Shown here: positions 7,861-14,542 of the stretch, in pieces
How positions within the stretch are numbered: the first letter of the stretch is position 1
Layout: every line of letters begins with the position of its first letter
Notes under the pieces: model-generated
The model's database searches: none
The model's input: only the letters and a program-made list of their open reading frames with translations
Told to the model about the DNA's origin: nothing
Assembly (NCBI GenBank): GCA_002407045.1
Contig: DHKB01000032.1
Location: 1 to 23,715, forward strand
Direction: 5' to 3'
Length of the DNA stretch: 23,715 bases
Source of the DNA: Candidatus Bruticola papionis
Lineage (GTDB): Bacteria; Vulcanimicrobiota; Xenobia; Xenobiales; Xenobiaceae
Program-made: the position numbers and the translations under genes

Positions 7861-7892
7861 AAAAAACTGCAGCTTTACCTGCAGTTTTTTTT
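7861..7892 (+). terminator. Rho-independent terminator after the CarD-like gene
   Basis: AAAAAACTGCAG (7861-7872) and CTGCAGTTTTTT (7879-7890) form a 12-bp stem with a 6-base loop and a run of eight T. The symmetric A and T runs make it potentially bidirectional. Confidence 0.9.
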
Positions 7893-7919
7893 GTTTTATA
7901 TTGGAAAAAAGTGTATACT
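7891..7919 (+). promoter_or_regulatory. Candidate sigma-70-type promoter of the glycosyltransferase gene
   Basis: TTGTTT (7891-7896) and TATACT (7914-7919) are separated by exactly 17 bases. The -35 element overlaps the T tract of the preceding terminator. A start site 6-8 bases after the -10 would fall at 7925-7927, two to four bases before the ATG at 7929, so the mRNA would be essentially leaderless. Confidence 0.45.
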
Positions 7920-7928
7920 CACAGTGCT

Positions 7929-8699
7929 ATGCTAAATACTAACACAACTATCACTTACAACTCCACTCGCCCTTTTATATGTGCAACTATTTTAGTAGGC
8001 GCTCAAAGTGAGCCATTTTTGCCTGCTTGTCTCGAGTCTGTAGCCGAGGCCGTAGACTACGCTGTTGTCGACTTAAATGGCAACTATGAAGAAAATGCGA
8101 AAGTTTTGGAAAGTTCTCGCCTTTATAAAGAAAAGCGCATGCGCATTGAAAAGAGCGTTTTTAAAGATTATTCTACTGCACGCAATAATACTTTTGCTAT
8201 GCTGCCTCCGGAAACGGAATGGATTATGCGCCTAGATGCCGACGAAGTCCATTTTCCTCGAGATTTGCAAGTAATTACTAGAACACTTATTCCCAACTTA
8301 GATGACAGCGTAGGCATGTTTGATAGTTATAGTTTAACTTTCTTTCATTCATTTAAGTATGTAGCCAAATTGGAACGACGCCATGATCTTTTTGTTCGCT
8401 ATCATAAAGGTATGAAATACGAAAGAGCTATACATGAGCAACTTGTAGGACGTCAAGGGATACGTCTAGCTGCTCCTTATATTTTTCCCCATTACTCATT
8501 ACTAAGAGATCCTGAAGAATTTTTACAAAAGGTCAAAGACTACATAAAAAAAAGCAGTCAGGAAAGTTCTTTAAAAAAGATGTTAGCTAAAGATCCTATG
8601 ATTGAACTTATAAAAGATAAGGAAGGAAGGAAGGAAGGAAGCGTTAGAGATTATGAGGGCGCGTTTCCTTCAAGAGCAAGACAAGATATTTCTTTATAA
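7929..8699 (+). CDS. Family 2 glycosyltransferase, frame currently broken at a GGAA repeat
   Basis: 256 residues as read. The N-terminal GT-A domain begins RPFICATILVGAQSEPFLPACLESV (about 14-38), the usual GT2 opening strand and helix. It continues with FKDYSTARNNTFAMLP and the metal/sugar-nucleotide site WIMRLDADEVHFP, where Asp103 and Asp105 form the DxD motif. Such enzymes transfer a sugar from a nucleotide sugar to a surface glycan or protein. After residue about 230 the reading passes through (GGAA)5 (8621-8640), enters a low-complexity tail (KEGRKEGSV) and stops at 8699. The natural C-terminus lies in the next frame up to 8937; removing one 4-base unit gives a continuous 334-residue protein. 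The ATG at 7929 is preferred over GTG 7911 because the latter lies inside the likely promoter; neither has a good ribosome-binding site. Acceptor unknown. Confidence 0.82.
   Translation: MLNTNTTITYNSTRPFICATILVGAQSEPFLPACLESVAEAVDYAVVDLNGNYEENAKVLESSRLYKEKRMRIEKSVFKDYSTARNNTFAMLPPETEWIMRLDADEVHFPRDLQVITRTLIPNLDDSVGMFDSYSLTFFHSFKYVAKLERRHDLFVRYHKGMKYERAIHEQLVGRQGIRLAAPYIFPHYSLLRDPEEFLQKVKDYIKKSSQESSLKKMLAKDPMIELIKDKEGRKEGSVRDYEGAFPSRARQDISL
8619..8640 (+). repeat. (GGAA)5 tetranucleotide microsatellite inside a coding region
   Basis: Five perfect GGAA copies (8621-8640), preceded by AA so that 22 bases are in register. Both relevant reading frames are open through it: the glycosyltransferase frame before it, and from 8614 the frame that continues to 8937. 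Slippage by minus one or plus two units would join the two halves. Confidence 0.95.
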
Positions 8700-8937
8700 T
8701 GGCCAACATCCGGAAGTAGATATCGATTGGCTAGATCCTAATAAAGCTCCAGATTTTATAAAATTAATGCAAGAAGAGCTAGACGCAATCTTAGAGGGTA
8801 AGGCTAAGCCTCAACATGGAGGAAAAAGACGTATTCTCTTCCGCCTCCCCTCTTTATTATTCCACTTAAAAACTTGGTATGCTAAAAAACAAGCTCTACA
8901 TTTAGCTGCCACTCAATTGAAAAAGAGTCTTCCCTAA
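8653..8937 (+). CDS. C-terminal part of the glycosyltransferase, out of frame
   Basis: This frame is open from 8614 to the stop at 8935-8937, and its first ATG is at 8653. It encodes MRARFLQEQDKIFLYNG followed by HPEVDIDWLDPNKAPDFIKLM and a basic, amphipathic C-terminus (LFHLKTWYAKKQALHLAA). It is shifted relative to the upstream glycosyltransferase frame exactly across the GGAA repeat and has no ribosome-binding site at the ATG, so it is best read as the missing tail of that enzyme rather than a separate gene. In the restored protein it would follow residue about 235. It could also be a decayed gene or an assembly error at the repeat. Confidence 0.7.
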   Translation: MRARFLQEQDKIFLYNGQHPEVDIDWLDPNKAPDFIKLMQEELDAILEGKAKPQHGGKRRILFRLPSLLFHLKTWYAKKQALHLAATQLKKSLP

Positions 8938-8946
8938 AATTATTTT

Positions 8947-8983
8947 CCACCGCGTCGCAATTTTACACTGCGTGCGCGGCGGG
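8947..8983. terminator. GC-rich stem between convergent genes
   Basis: CCGCG (8950-8954) pairs with CGCGG (8975-8979), and CGCA (8956-8959) pairs with TGCG (8969-8972). Short A/T-rich flanks (TATTTT before, TTATTTT after) lie on both sides. It sits between the converging glycosyltransferase and protease genes and probably ends transcription in both directions. Confidence 0.6.
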
Positions 8984-8989
8984 CTTATT

Positions 8990-10255
8990 TTAGTGTCTTT
9001 TCAAGTAAGCTATAGCTTCAGCTAAAGCCGAGTATGAGGAAGCAGATTTTATATCAGGAGTGATACCGGTCTTATTTATAGCGACTCCGTCTCGGCTTAA
9101 AAACAAACCTGTGCTCACTCTGAGCCCATAGCCTCCTGTCAAGGGGTACAAAGTTTGGATTAGCCCTTTACCAAAAGTTTTCTGCCCAACTACAACAACA
9201 TTAGGACGCCCTTTTAAAGCTGCAGTGACAATTTCAGCTGAACTAGCGGTACCTTTATCAGTAAGAATAGCTATACGCCCTTTAAAAGCTGGTGGATAGG
9301 AATTATTCATGCGTTTAAGACCACTGCGCCTCTTTACTTTTAATAATTCACCTTGGCTAAAAATAGCAGCTGTTCTTAGTCCTTCCTTAAAGTCTCCTCC
9401 CGGGTTGGAACGCAAATCTAAAATAAGCTTATCTACTGAAGCAACGGTCAGTTTTTTTAAGTTTTGGCTTACTTCATTAGCTGTAGTGGGAGAGAAATAG
9501 CCAATGTGAAGGTAACCTATTTTAGACTCTAAAGTTTTGGCTGAAACTGGAGGCAAAGTTAAAGAGGCTCTAACTACAGCTACTTGCATAGGCTTGCCAC
9601 TTCTAACTATAGATAAATTAGCCGTCGAGCCCGCCTCACCAGCTAGAAGATCGCCAGCTCGATAAAAGCTCATACCTTTGACAGATTTTCCATCAACAGC
9701 AGCAATAAAATCTCCCGAGCGCAAACTTGAAGAGGCTGGAGAATTTGGCAAAGTACCTACTACCACCAAACCACCACGCCAAGCCAGCTCGACACCTATG
9801 CCAGCAAAGCGTCCACTCTGGGCCATAAGTTTATCCTTTTCCATATCTGAGCGTGTTAAAAGCGCCGTATAGGGATCGCCAATACTTTCCACCATACGCT
9901 CGATAGCTCTCTCACCTGCTTTCCCAACCAAATTGGGATAAGTACTTTGCATAGTCTGGAAAGTAGCTTCTAAATTGGAGTTACTTAAAGAAGTGCCAGT
10001 TAGAGAAGTGCTTGCCTGAGGTATAACCTCTCGTAGACCTAATTTTAAGCCATGATTTAATTTATCTTCTGTAGGATAGAAGATCGATTGCTGTAAAAGC
10101 AAAGTTCTAACTTGTCCAACAATACTACCAACTGTCCCGGAAGCCAAACATAAATAGGATAACAAGAAAAAGGAGGAAAAGCCCAAAGCCCAAAAGGCCA
10201 GACTCTTACCAACCATTTTCTTATTAAGCAATTGTAGAAAAGTCTTTATTTTCAA
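8990..10255 (-). CDS. ctpA: S41-family carboxyl-terminal processing protease with PDZ domain
   Basis: 421 residues, typical for CtpA-type proteases, which trim or degrade proteins at their C-termini in the periplasm or lumen. Residues about 18-40 form one membrane segment or uncleaved signal anchor (SLAFWALGFSSFFLLSYLCL). A PDZ domain (about 148-225) begins RFAGIGVELAWRGG and contains GDFIAAVDGKSV. The S41 core contains ILDLRSNPGGDF (278-289) and TDKGTASSAEIVTAAL (332-347). By family spacing the nucleophile is Ser338, with Glu341 three residues on and Lys363 (in TFGKG) exactly 25 after the serine, the classic Ser-Lys dyad. The start is TTG at 10255-10253, with AAAGG about 12 bases upstream and a promoter just beyond; ATG 10216 is an alternative that would shorten the cytoplasmic tail. 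The gene is convergent with the glycosyltransferase. Confidence 0.93.
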   Translation of the reverse strand: MKIKTFLQLLNKKMVGKSLAFWALGFSSFFLLSYLCLASGTVGSIVGQVRTLLLQQSIFYPTEDKLNHGLKLGLREVIPQASTSLTGTSLSNSNLEATFQTMQSTYPNLVGKAGERAIERMVESIGDPYTALLTRSDMEKDKLMAQSGRFAGIGVELAWRGGLVVVGTLPNSPASSSLRSGDFIAAVDGKSVKGMSFYRAGDLLAGEAGSTANLSIVRSGKPMQVAVVRASLTLPPVSAKTLESKIGYLHIGYFSPTTANEVSQNLKKLTVASVDKLILDLRSNPGGDFKEGLRTAAIFSQGELLKVKRRSGLKRMNNSYPPAFKGRIAILTDKGTASSAEIVTAALKGRPNVVVVGQKTFGKGLIQTLYPLTGGYGLRVSTGLFLSRDGVAINKTGITPDIKSASSYSALAEAIAYLKRH

Positions 10256-10594
10256 GTTTTTTTCTGCCTTTCTTTAGCAAAAAATAACTATATATTTTTC
10301 ACTTGCTGCTACCAAAATTACCACTTTGGAAGTGGATTTTCCGCTACTTATCGGGGCTAAAGCCTGCCAAAAGGGAATTTTTCAATTAACATATATGTAG
10401 AACCATCTGGCTACCAAGTCCAGTTTATAAGTATGTCTTTAAGTTAAAAAATGTACTCGGCTAGCCATGTAACTCCCATTTTAGAAGGCTTTTCCCAATT
10501 TTTTTGCGAACCTAGCGGTCAGGTTCTTGTCAGCGGTGAATAGAATCTTCCGTACGCGGGATTATACGGACATCCTCTAAGGAGAGTTTATAAA
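10256..10594. other. Divergent intergenic region between the S41 protease and PilC-like genes
   Basis: About 340 bases without a gene. It contains the protease promoter (10287-10315) and a small hairpin, GAACCT (10508-10513) with AGGTTC (10521-10526), lacking a T-run. A short dyad, CCGTA/TACGG, lies between about 10549 and 10569, just ahead of the ribosome-binding site GGAGAG of the PilC-like gene. I could not find a convincing promoter for the plus-strand gene. Confidence 0.5.
10287..10315 (-). promoter_or_regulatory. Sigma-70-type promoter of the S41 protease gene
   Basis: On the minus strand TTGGTA (10315-10310) and TATAGT (10292-10287) are separated by 17 bases. The predicted start near 10280 gives a leader of about 25 bases that contains AAAGG before the TTG start codon. 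The agreement of promoter, leader and start supports the TTG choice. Confidence 0.6.
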
Positions 10595-11821
10595 GTGCCC
10601 ACCTATCAGTATCAGGCCCAAACTAGAGATGGCAAGATCCTCGACAGCACTATAGAAGCAATAAATCTCAATGTGGCCATAGATACTCTAACTTCCAGCA
10701 AGCTAAAAATTATTGAAATTGCTCCGCTGAAATTTAATCCCCTGGGCTTTCTCAATGCTTTCAGAGCGCTAAAAAGAGAATCGGTAGTAATGATGACTAG
10801 GCGCATGGTAGCCCTAGTTAAAGGCGGGCTCTCCTTAGATAAAACCCTAACAGTATTACAAGAGCAAGAGGAAGACCCCAAGCTTAAGCCGATTTTATCA
10901 CAAGTTCTTCATGATGTGCGCATTGGTTCTAGCGTATCTTGGGCTATGTCCAAGCACCCGCAAGCTTTCGATACCCTCTATATATCTATGATAAAAGTTG
11001 GCGAAACTACTGGCGATATAGGTGCTTTACTAGAGCGCTTAGCCAATTTTTTAGAACGAGACTTGAGCATTAGACAAAAAGCCAAATCAGCCATGGCTTA
11101 TCCTACTGTAATATTGGTAGTTAGCCTTTTGGCTATAGGCGGAACCTTCTTCTACATTATGCCTCCTCTTTTGGGTGTATTTACGCAAATGGCTGTAAGT
11201 ACAGCCAACTTACCTCTACCCACAAGAGCAATATTCTCCCTAGCCAATCTTACAAAGAGCCCCCTAACTTATCTAACCATAACTCTTATAGCAGCTTATT
11301 ATGCCTTCTTCGTGTGCCCTTATCTTAAGTCCAATAGTGGCAAATTAAAGTACGACCAATTTAAACTTACTATTCCTATATTTGGAGAATTGCATAAAAA
11401 GCTTTTAATAGCTCAATTTTGTCGTATTCTCTCTACTTTGCTGGGCACCGGTATTCCGGTAGTAAAAAGCTTAGAGATATTAAAAGATTTCTCTGGCAAC
11501 GAATATTTCAAACAGAGAGTTATCGTGCCACTTATAGATGGCATAAAAAAAGGTCAGTCTATGTCGGCCATTCTTGAAAAAGATGGTTTCTTCCCTACTA
11601 TGGTTCAAAGTATGATAGCTATAGGTGAAACAGCTGGTGAAATGCCCCGTATGTTAGCTCGCGTCTCCGACTTTTATGATAAAGAAGTTGTTTATGCTTT
11701 AGAAAGCATGCTCAATTTAGTGGAGCCAGTTATGATTGGCAGCCTGGGCGTATTGATTTGTTTTATCCTTTTATCCGTGTTTTTACCCCTTTACCAAGCA
11801 ATTATAAATATGAGCATTTAA
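10595..11821 (+). CDS. PilC/GspF-family inner-membrane protein of type IV pilus or type II secretion
   Basis: 408 residues, the usual length for GspF/PilC, the polytopic platform protein that couples the assembly ATPase to pilus or pseudopilus growth. The N-terminus MPTYQYQAQTRDGKILDSTIEA is the typical y.Y.a.d..G....g.ieA cytoplasmic start. Two T2SSF domains follow (about 68-190 and 270-396), each with the repeated signature GETTGDIGALLERLANFLERD (136-156) and GETAGEMPRMLARVSDFYDKE (344-364). Predicted membrane segments are near 169-191, 223-243 and 375-399. The start is GTG at 10595, with GGAGAG about 9 bases upstream. No GspE/PilB ATPase, pilin or PilT gene is adjacent, so the gene is separated from the rest of its machine. 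A strong terminator follows, so it is the last or only gene in its transcript. Confidence 0.94.
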   Translation: MPTYQYQAQTRDGKILDSTIEAINLNVAIDTLTSSKLKIIEIAPLKFNPLGFLNAFRALKRESVVMMTRRMVALVKGGLSLDKTLTVLQEQEEDPKLKPILSQVLHDVRIGSSVSWAMSKHPQAFDTLYISMIKVGETTGDIGALLERLANFLERDLSIRQKAKSAMAYPTVILVVSLLAIGGTFFYIMPPLLGVFTQMAVSTANLPLPTRAIFSLANLTKSPLTYLTITLIAAYYAFFVCPYLKSNSGKLKYDQFKLTIPIFGELHKKLLIAQFCRILSTLLGTGIPVVKSLEILKDFSGNEYFKQRVIVPLIDGIKKGQSMSAILEKDGFFPTMVQSMIAIGETAGEMPRMLARVSDFYDKEVVYALESMLNLVEPVMIGSLGVLICFILLSVFLPLYQAIINMSI

Positions 11822-11889
11822 ATTAAAAAATCAGCGAAAAAAAACTACACGCAGGAAATGCTACAAAAGCTAGCGCTGCCTATAATTAT

Positions 11890-11925
11890 AAATACTTGCT
11901 TCATTCTTGGAAGCAGGTATTTTTT
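11890..11925 (+). terminator. Rho-independent terminator after the PilC-like gene
   Basis: AAATACTTGCTTC (11890-11902) and GAAGCAGGTATTT (11910-11922) form a 13-bp stem with one G-U pair and a 7-base loop, followed by six T. Confidence 0.9.
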
Positions 11926-11966
11926 GTATTATTTATATACGCCCAAGAAAGCGACCAGCAAAACGC

Positions 11967-12005
11967 AAAAAAAAAGAGCTGCCACCCCGAAGGCTGACAG
12001 CTCTT
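11967..12005 (-). terminator. Rho-independent terminator of the secreted EF-hand protein gene
   Basis: On the minus strand GAGCTG-T-CA pairs with TG-G-CAGCTC (arms 12004-11996 and 11984-11976 approximately) around a TTCGGGG-containing loop, followed by nine T. It lies about 65 bases after the stop codon of the minus-strand gene. Confidence 0.85.
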
Positions 12006-12067
12006 CTTTCTAACTATCTATCGGTATATGCTTTTACAAGCAACTACCGCTCAGATTAGCAGAAGAC

Positions 12068-13378
12068 TTACTTAATGACGCTAGCCATGTCGACTTTGCG
12101 CATCTCGCGGCAGTTAGGCCACCAGTCGAAGGACTTGAAGGTCTGACCATTGCGTACGAAGGTGCTGGCATAGTTGTTGTGGCTGACTTTGATGGAAGTG
12201 ATGCCGAGTTCGTCTAAGGTCTTGAGCTCGTTGGCTTCGGCGATACCGTTACCATTGACATCGGTCCAAACTCTGAGCTCTTTGAGCTCAGCGCCCTCGA
12301 GAGAGCCGCTGTTGTCAACGTCTAAAGATGCCATCTCTTCGTAACCGTTATCGAAACCGTTAGCGATACCGAAGAGGTTGGTGCCCTTCACACTACCATC
12401 AGCATTGGGGCGGCAGAGCAAACCATCGTTAGCGCCTACCCACTCAGTCAGAACAGGGAAGCCGTTGCCGAAGAAGTCGAAAGCAACTACCTTGTCACTG
12501 AAAGTATCGTGAGCTAAGTACTGACCGTTGGAAGCTTCGATCTTACCATCGCCATCTAAGTCCAAAACGATAGGACTATAGACACGAGTGGCGTTTGCCT
12601 GGTACACAACATGTTTATTACCAGTTCTGGTTACAGTGTCCTGTACGATGTGATCTCTCTCATACACGTGGTTACGGGTATAGTAGTCATCACGAATCTC
12701 GTTGATAGTAACCTTACCAGTAGCAGTGTAAGCATTGAAGATAGCATCGGGGTCGCCGACCAAGATCGTACCGGGCTCAGTTACAGTATCAGTGTAGCTA
12801 AGCTTACTACCATCATAGGTAGTGGTCATCTTAGACTTGTTCTCTTTGTACTCGGTGTACTTGTCGGTAGTTCTCTGTCTGTGATCAGAAATATGGCCAC
12901 TTTCGGAACGACTCCAACCAGTCTGACCATAGTAGCTGCCCATGAGCCAGGAACCATTCAACCAGTACATATCGTTGAGCAAACCCTGACTTACACCGTA
13001 ACGGTGCAGCTGGTGCTGAATACCATAGTCTCTCATCTGGCTGGAAATCAGGCCTTGAAGGTAACCTAAATCGGAAGGATTACTGCTAGTACGCTCAAAG
13101 TGACGATATTCTGTCCTATGGTCGTTACTACCATTAATCTTTCCTTGGTACTTCAAATCGCCTTTAACAGTGATGGTGCTGCTGCTCTTGTCGACAAACT
13201 TGTCGCCCCAGCGCACTTCGTTGGTCACGTTAGTACGAGTGTCGGTGTAGTTGTTGCGAACGGTAGTTTTTACTTCCACGCCCTGTCCACCGGAAACATC
13301 GGTTACACCGGCGGTAGCGGGAATAGCGAGTAGACTTACAGCTAGAGCGGTAGCTAGAATACCATAACGATAATTCAT
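12068..13378 (-). CDS. Secreted EF-hand calcium-binding protein with RTX-toxin-like C-terminal region
   Basis: 436 residues. An N-terminal Sec signal peptide (MNYRYGILATALAVSLLAIP, likely cleaved after ATA near residue 23) indicates export. Residues about 24-265 are Thr/Tyr/Asp-rich with repeated short beta-like segments and no recognised domain. The C-terminal part starts SPIVLDLDGDGKIEASNG. It has three calcium loops: DLDGDGKIEASN (273-284, lacking the final Glu) and two canonical 12-residue EF-hands, DVDNSGSLEGAE (353-364) and DVNGNGIAEANE (373-384). The surrounding pattern (SPIVLDLDGDG, DGLL, ELKELRVWTDVNGNG, ELKTLDELGI.SI) matches the region found at the end of many RTX-type exoproteins, but there are no GGxGxDxxx nonapeptide repeats. 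A very strong GGAGGA site lies about 7 bases before the ATG, suggesting high expression. Function unknown beyond calcium binding outside the cytoplasm. Confidence 0.85.
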   Translation of the reverse strand: MNYRYGILATALAVSLLAIPATAGVTDVSGGQGVEVKTTVRNNYTDTRTNVTNEVRWGDKFVDKSSSTITVKGDLKYQGKINGSNDHRTEYRHFERTSSNPSDLGYLQGLISSQMRDYGIQHQLHRYGVSQGLLNDMYWLNGSWLMGSYYGQTGWSRSESGHISDHRQRTTDKYTEYKENKSKMTTTYDGSKLSYTDTVTEPGTILVGDPDAIFNAYTATGKVTINEIRDDYYTRNHVYERDHIVQDTVTRTGNKHVVYQANATRVYSPIVLDLDGDGKIEASNGQYLAHDTFSDKVVAFDFFGNGFPVLTEWVGANDGLLCRPNADGSVKGTNLFGIANGFDNGYEEMASLDVDNSGSLEGAELKELRVWTDVNGNGIAEANELKTLDELGITSIKVSHNNYASTFVRNGQTFKSFDWWPNCREMRKVDMASVIK

Positions 13379-13461
13379 AGTCTTTCCTCCATTACAGATA
13401 CGCTAATATATTAAGGCTCCTCCCCCAGAGCTCGATTGCCTAGAAACTCTTCCATGCCTTC

Positions 13462-13467
13462 ATTATA
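13462..13467 (-). promoter_or_regulatory. TATAAT -10 element of the EF-hand protein gene
   Basis: A perfect TATAAT on the minus strand, about 85 bases before the ATG and outside the coding region. No good -35 is found at 16-18 bases, so the promoter may need an activator or an alternative contact. Confidence 0.45.
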
Positions 13468-13566
13468 CGCGGATTCTTAGTGACACGCTATATGTTTTAC
13501 AAAAAAAACTACATTTTTATATGAAATAAAAAGTGATATGTTAATTTTTCTACAATTTAAAAAAAT

Positions 13567-13610
13567 AAAAGTGCCCCTTGCCATTACTCAAAAGCGACTT
13601 CAGCACTTTT
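13567..13610 (-). terminator. Terminator of the minus-strand terD gene
   Basis: On the minus strand AAAAGTGC (13610-13603) pairs with GCACTTTT (13574-13567), followed by an A/T-rich tail ending in seven T. The loop is long (28 bases) and may hold a further stem. Confidence 0.65.
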
Positions 13611-13694
13611 TAATGCCAGAAGTTTGCACTCAAGTAGTAGCGGCAACAGGGCGCAATACAGGAAATAAATTTACATAACTTTTATGTAATTAAA

Positions 13695-14276
13695 CTAAGC
13701 GGCGTCGATACCGAAGTTAGCACACAGAGCAGCTAAACCACCGTTGAAGCCTTCACCGATAGCCTTAAAGCGCCAATCACCATCTTTGCGATAAAGCTCA
13801 CCCACTACGATAGCGGTCTCACGACTAAAATCTTCCTCTAAGTCGTAGCGCACAACCTCTTTATTATTCGTGTCGTCAACGATACGAACATAAGCATTAG
13901 AAACCATGCCGAAGTTTTGACCACGAGGACCGGCTTCGTGAATAGTTACAGTAAAGGAGATACCGGTAATATTCTGAGGTACTTTTTCCAAATCGATAAC
14001 GATTTCTTCATCATCACCTTCGCCATCGCCAGTTCTGTTGTCGCCCATATGTTCTACAGAGCCAGAGGGATGGAGCTTGTTATTATAAAAGACGAAGTCG
14101 GTTTCGGTAGTGACTTTACCATTAGGTCCGGTTAAGAAAGCGGCAGCATCTAAGTCAAAATCGTATCCACCATCGTACTTATTAGTGTCCCAACCAAGAC
14201 AAACGCGAACTTTTTTCAGGCCGGGGTTTTCTTTAGATAAGTTAACTCTTCCGCCCTTGCTCAAACTAACTGCCAT
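13695..14276 (-). CDS. terD: TerD-family calcium-binding stress protein
   Basis: 193 residues, the exact size class of TerD/TerE/TerZ (about 190-195). The start MAVSLSKGGRVNLSKENPGLKKVRVCLGWD is the canonical N-terminus. The two acidic calcium-binding stretches are intact: YDFDLDAAAFL (38-48, with Asp39, Asp41 and Asp43) and GDNRTGDGEGDDEE (78-91). The C-terminal WRFKAIGEGFNGGLAALCANFGI closes the beta sandwich. TerD proteins are cytoplasmic, bind Ca2+ tightly and take part in tellurite, oxidative or envelope stress responses; the exact activity is not settled. AGGAGGA lies about 7 bases before the ATG, so translation should be strong. It sits between the Ca2+ ATPase and the EF-hand protein on the same strand, each separated by a terminator. 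TerE or TerZ are possible alternative names for the same fold. Confidence 0.96.
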   Translation of the reverse strand: MAVSLSKGGRVNLSKENPGLKKVRVCLGWDTNKYDGGYDFDLDAAAFLTGPNGKVTTETDFVFYNNKLHPSGSVEHMGDNRTGDGEGDDEEIVIDLEKVPQNITGISFTVTIHEAGPRGQNFGMVSNAYVRIVDDTNNKEVVRYDLEEDFSRETAIVVGELYRKDGDWRFKAIGEGFNGGLAALCANFGIDAA

Positions 14277-14542
14277 GGTTTAGTCCTCCTCTATTTAGAC
14301 CTTACCCTTTCATTGCATTATTCTGAGTAGTAAATATATGCTTAGAACAATACAGCTAAGGATACTTCCAAGAATACAAACTGAATGCCTTGTTATTTCG
14401 TTACCTCGTAGCCTCATCCTTTTTTACATAAGAAAAAAAACAGTATAAAGAGCAAAAAAAAGAAAAATGTACCAAAAAAAGGCTGTTCTACGTTTTATCA
14501 ACGAGAACAGCCTTCTACAACTAAGCAGTTTAGAGCGAACTC
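14277..14542 (-). other. Intergenic region between the Ca2+ ATPase and terD
   Basis: About 266 bases. It contains the ATPase terminator (14474-14514) and then an A/T-rich stretch that should hold the terD promoter. I did not find a well-spaced -35/-10 pair with confidence. Confidence 0.45.
14474..14514 (-). terminator. Rho-independent terminator of the Ca2+ ATPase gene
   Basis: On the minus strand AAGGCTGTTCT (14514-14504) and AGAACAGCCTT (14489-14479) form a perfect 11-bp stem with a 14-base loop, followed by seven T. It begins 28 bases after the stop codon. Confidence 0.92.

Larger units (their letters stand above)
13379..13694 (-). other. Intergenic region between terD and the EF-hand gene
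   Basis: About 315 bases. It contains the leader and -10 element of the EF-hand protein gene (13462-13467) and the terminator of the upstream terD gene (13567-13610). The rest is A/T-rich with no ORF. Confidence 0.55.

Noticed and set aside
12611..13069. 152-codon plus-strand open frame opposite the EF-hand protein gene
   Set aside because: The minus-strand frame has a signal peptide, EF-hands, promoter element and terminator; the plus frame is a low-information shadow.
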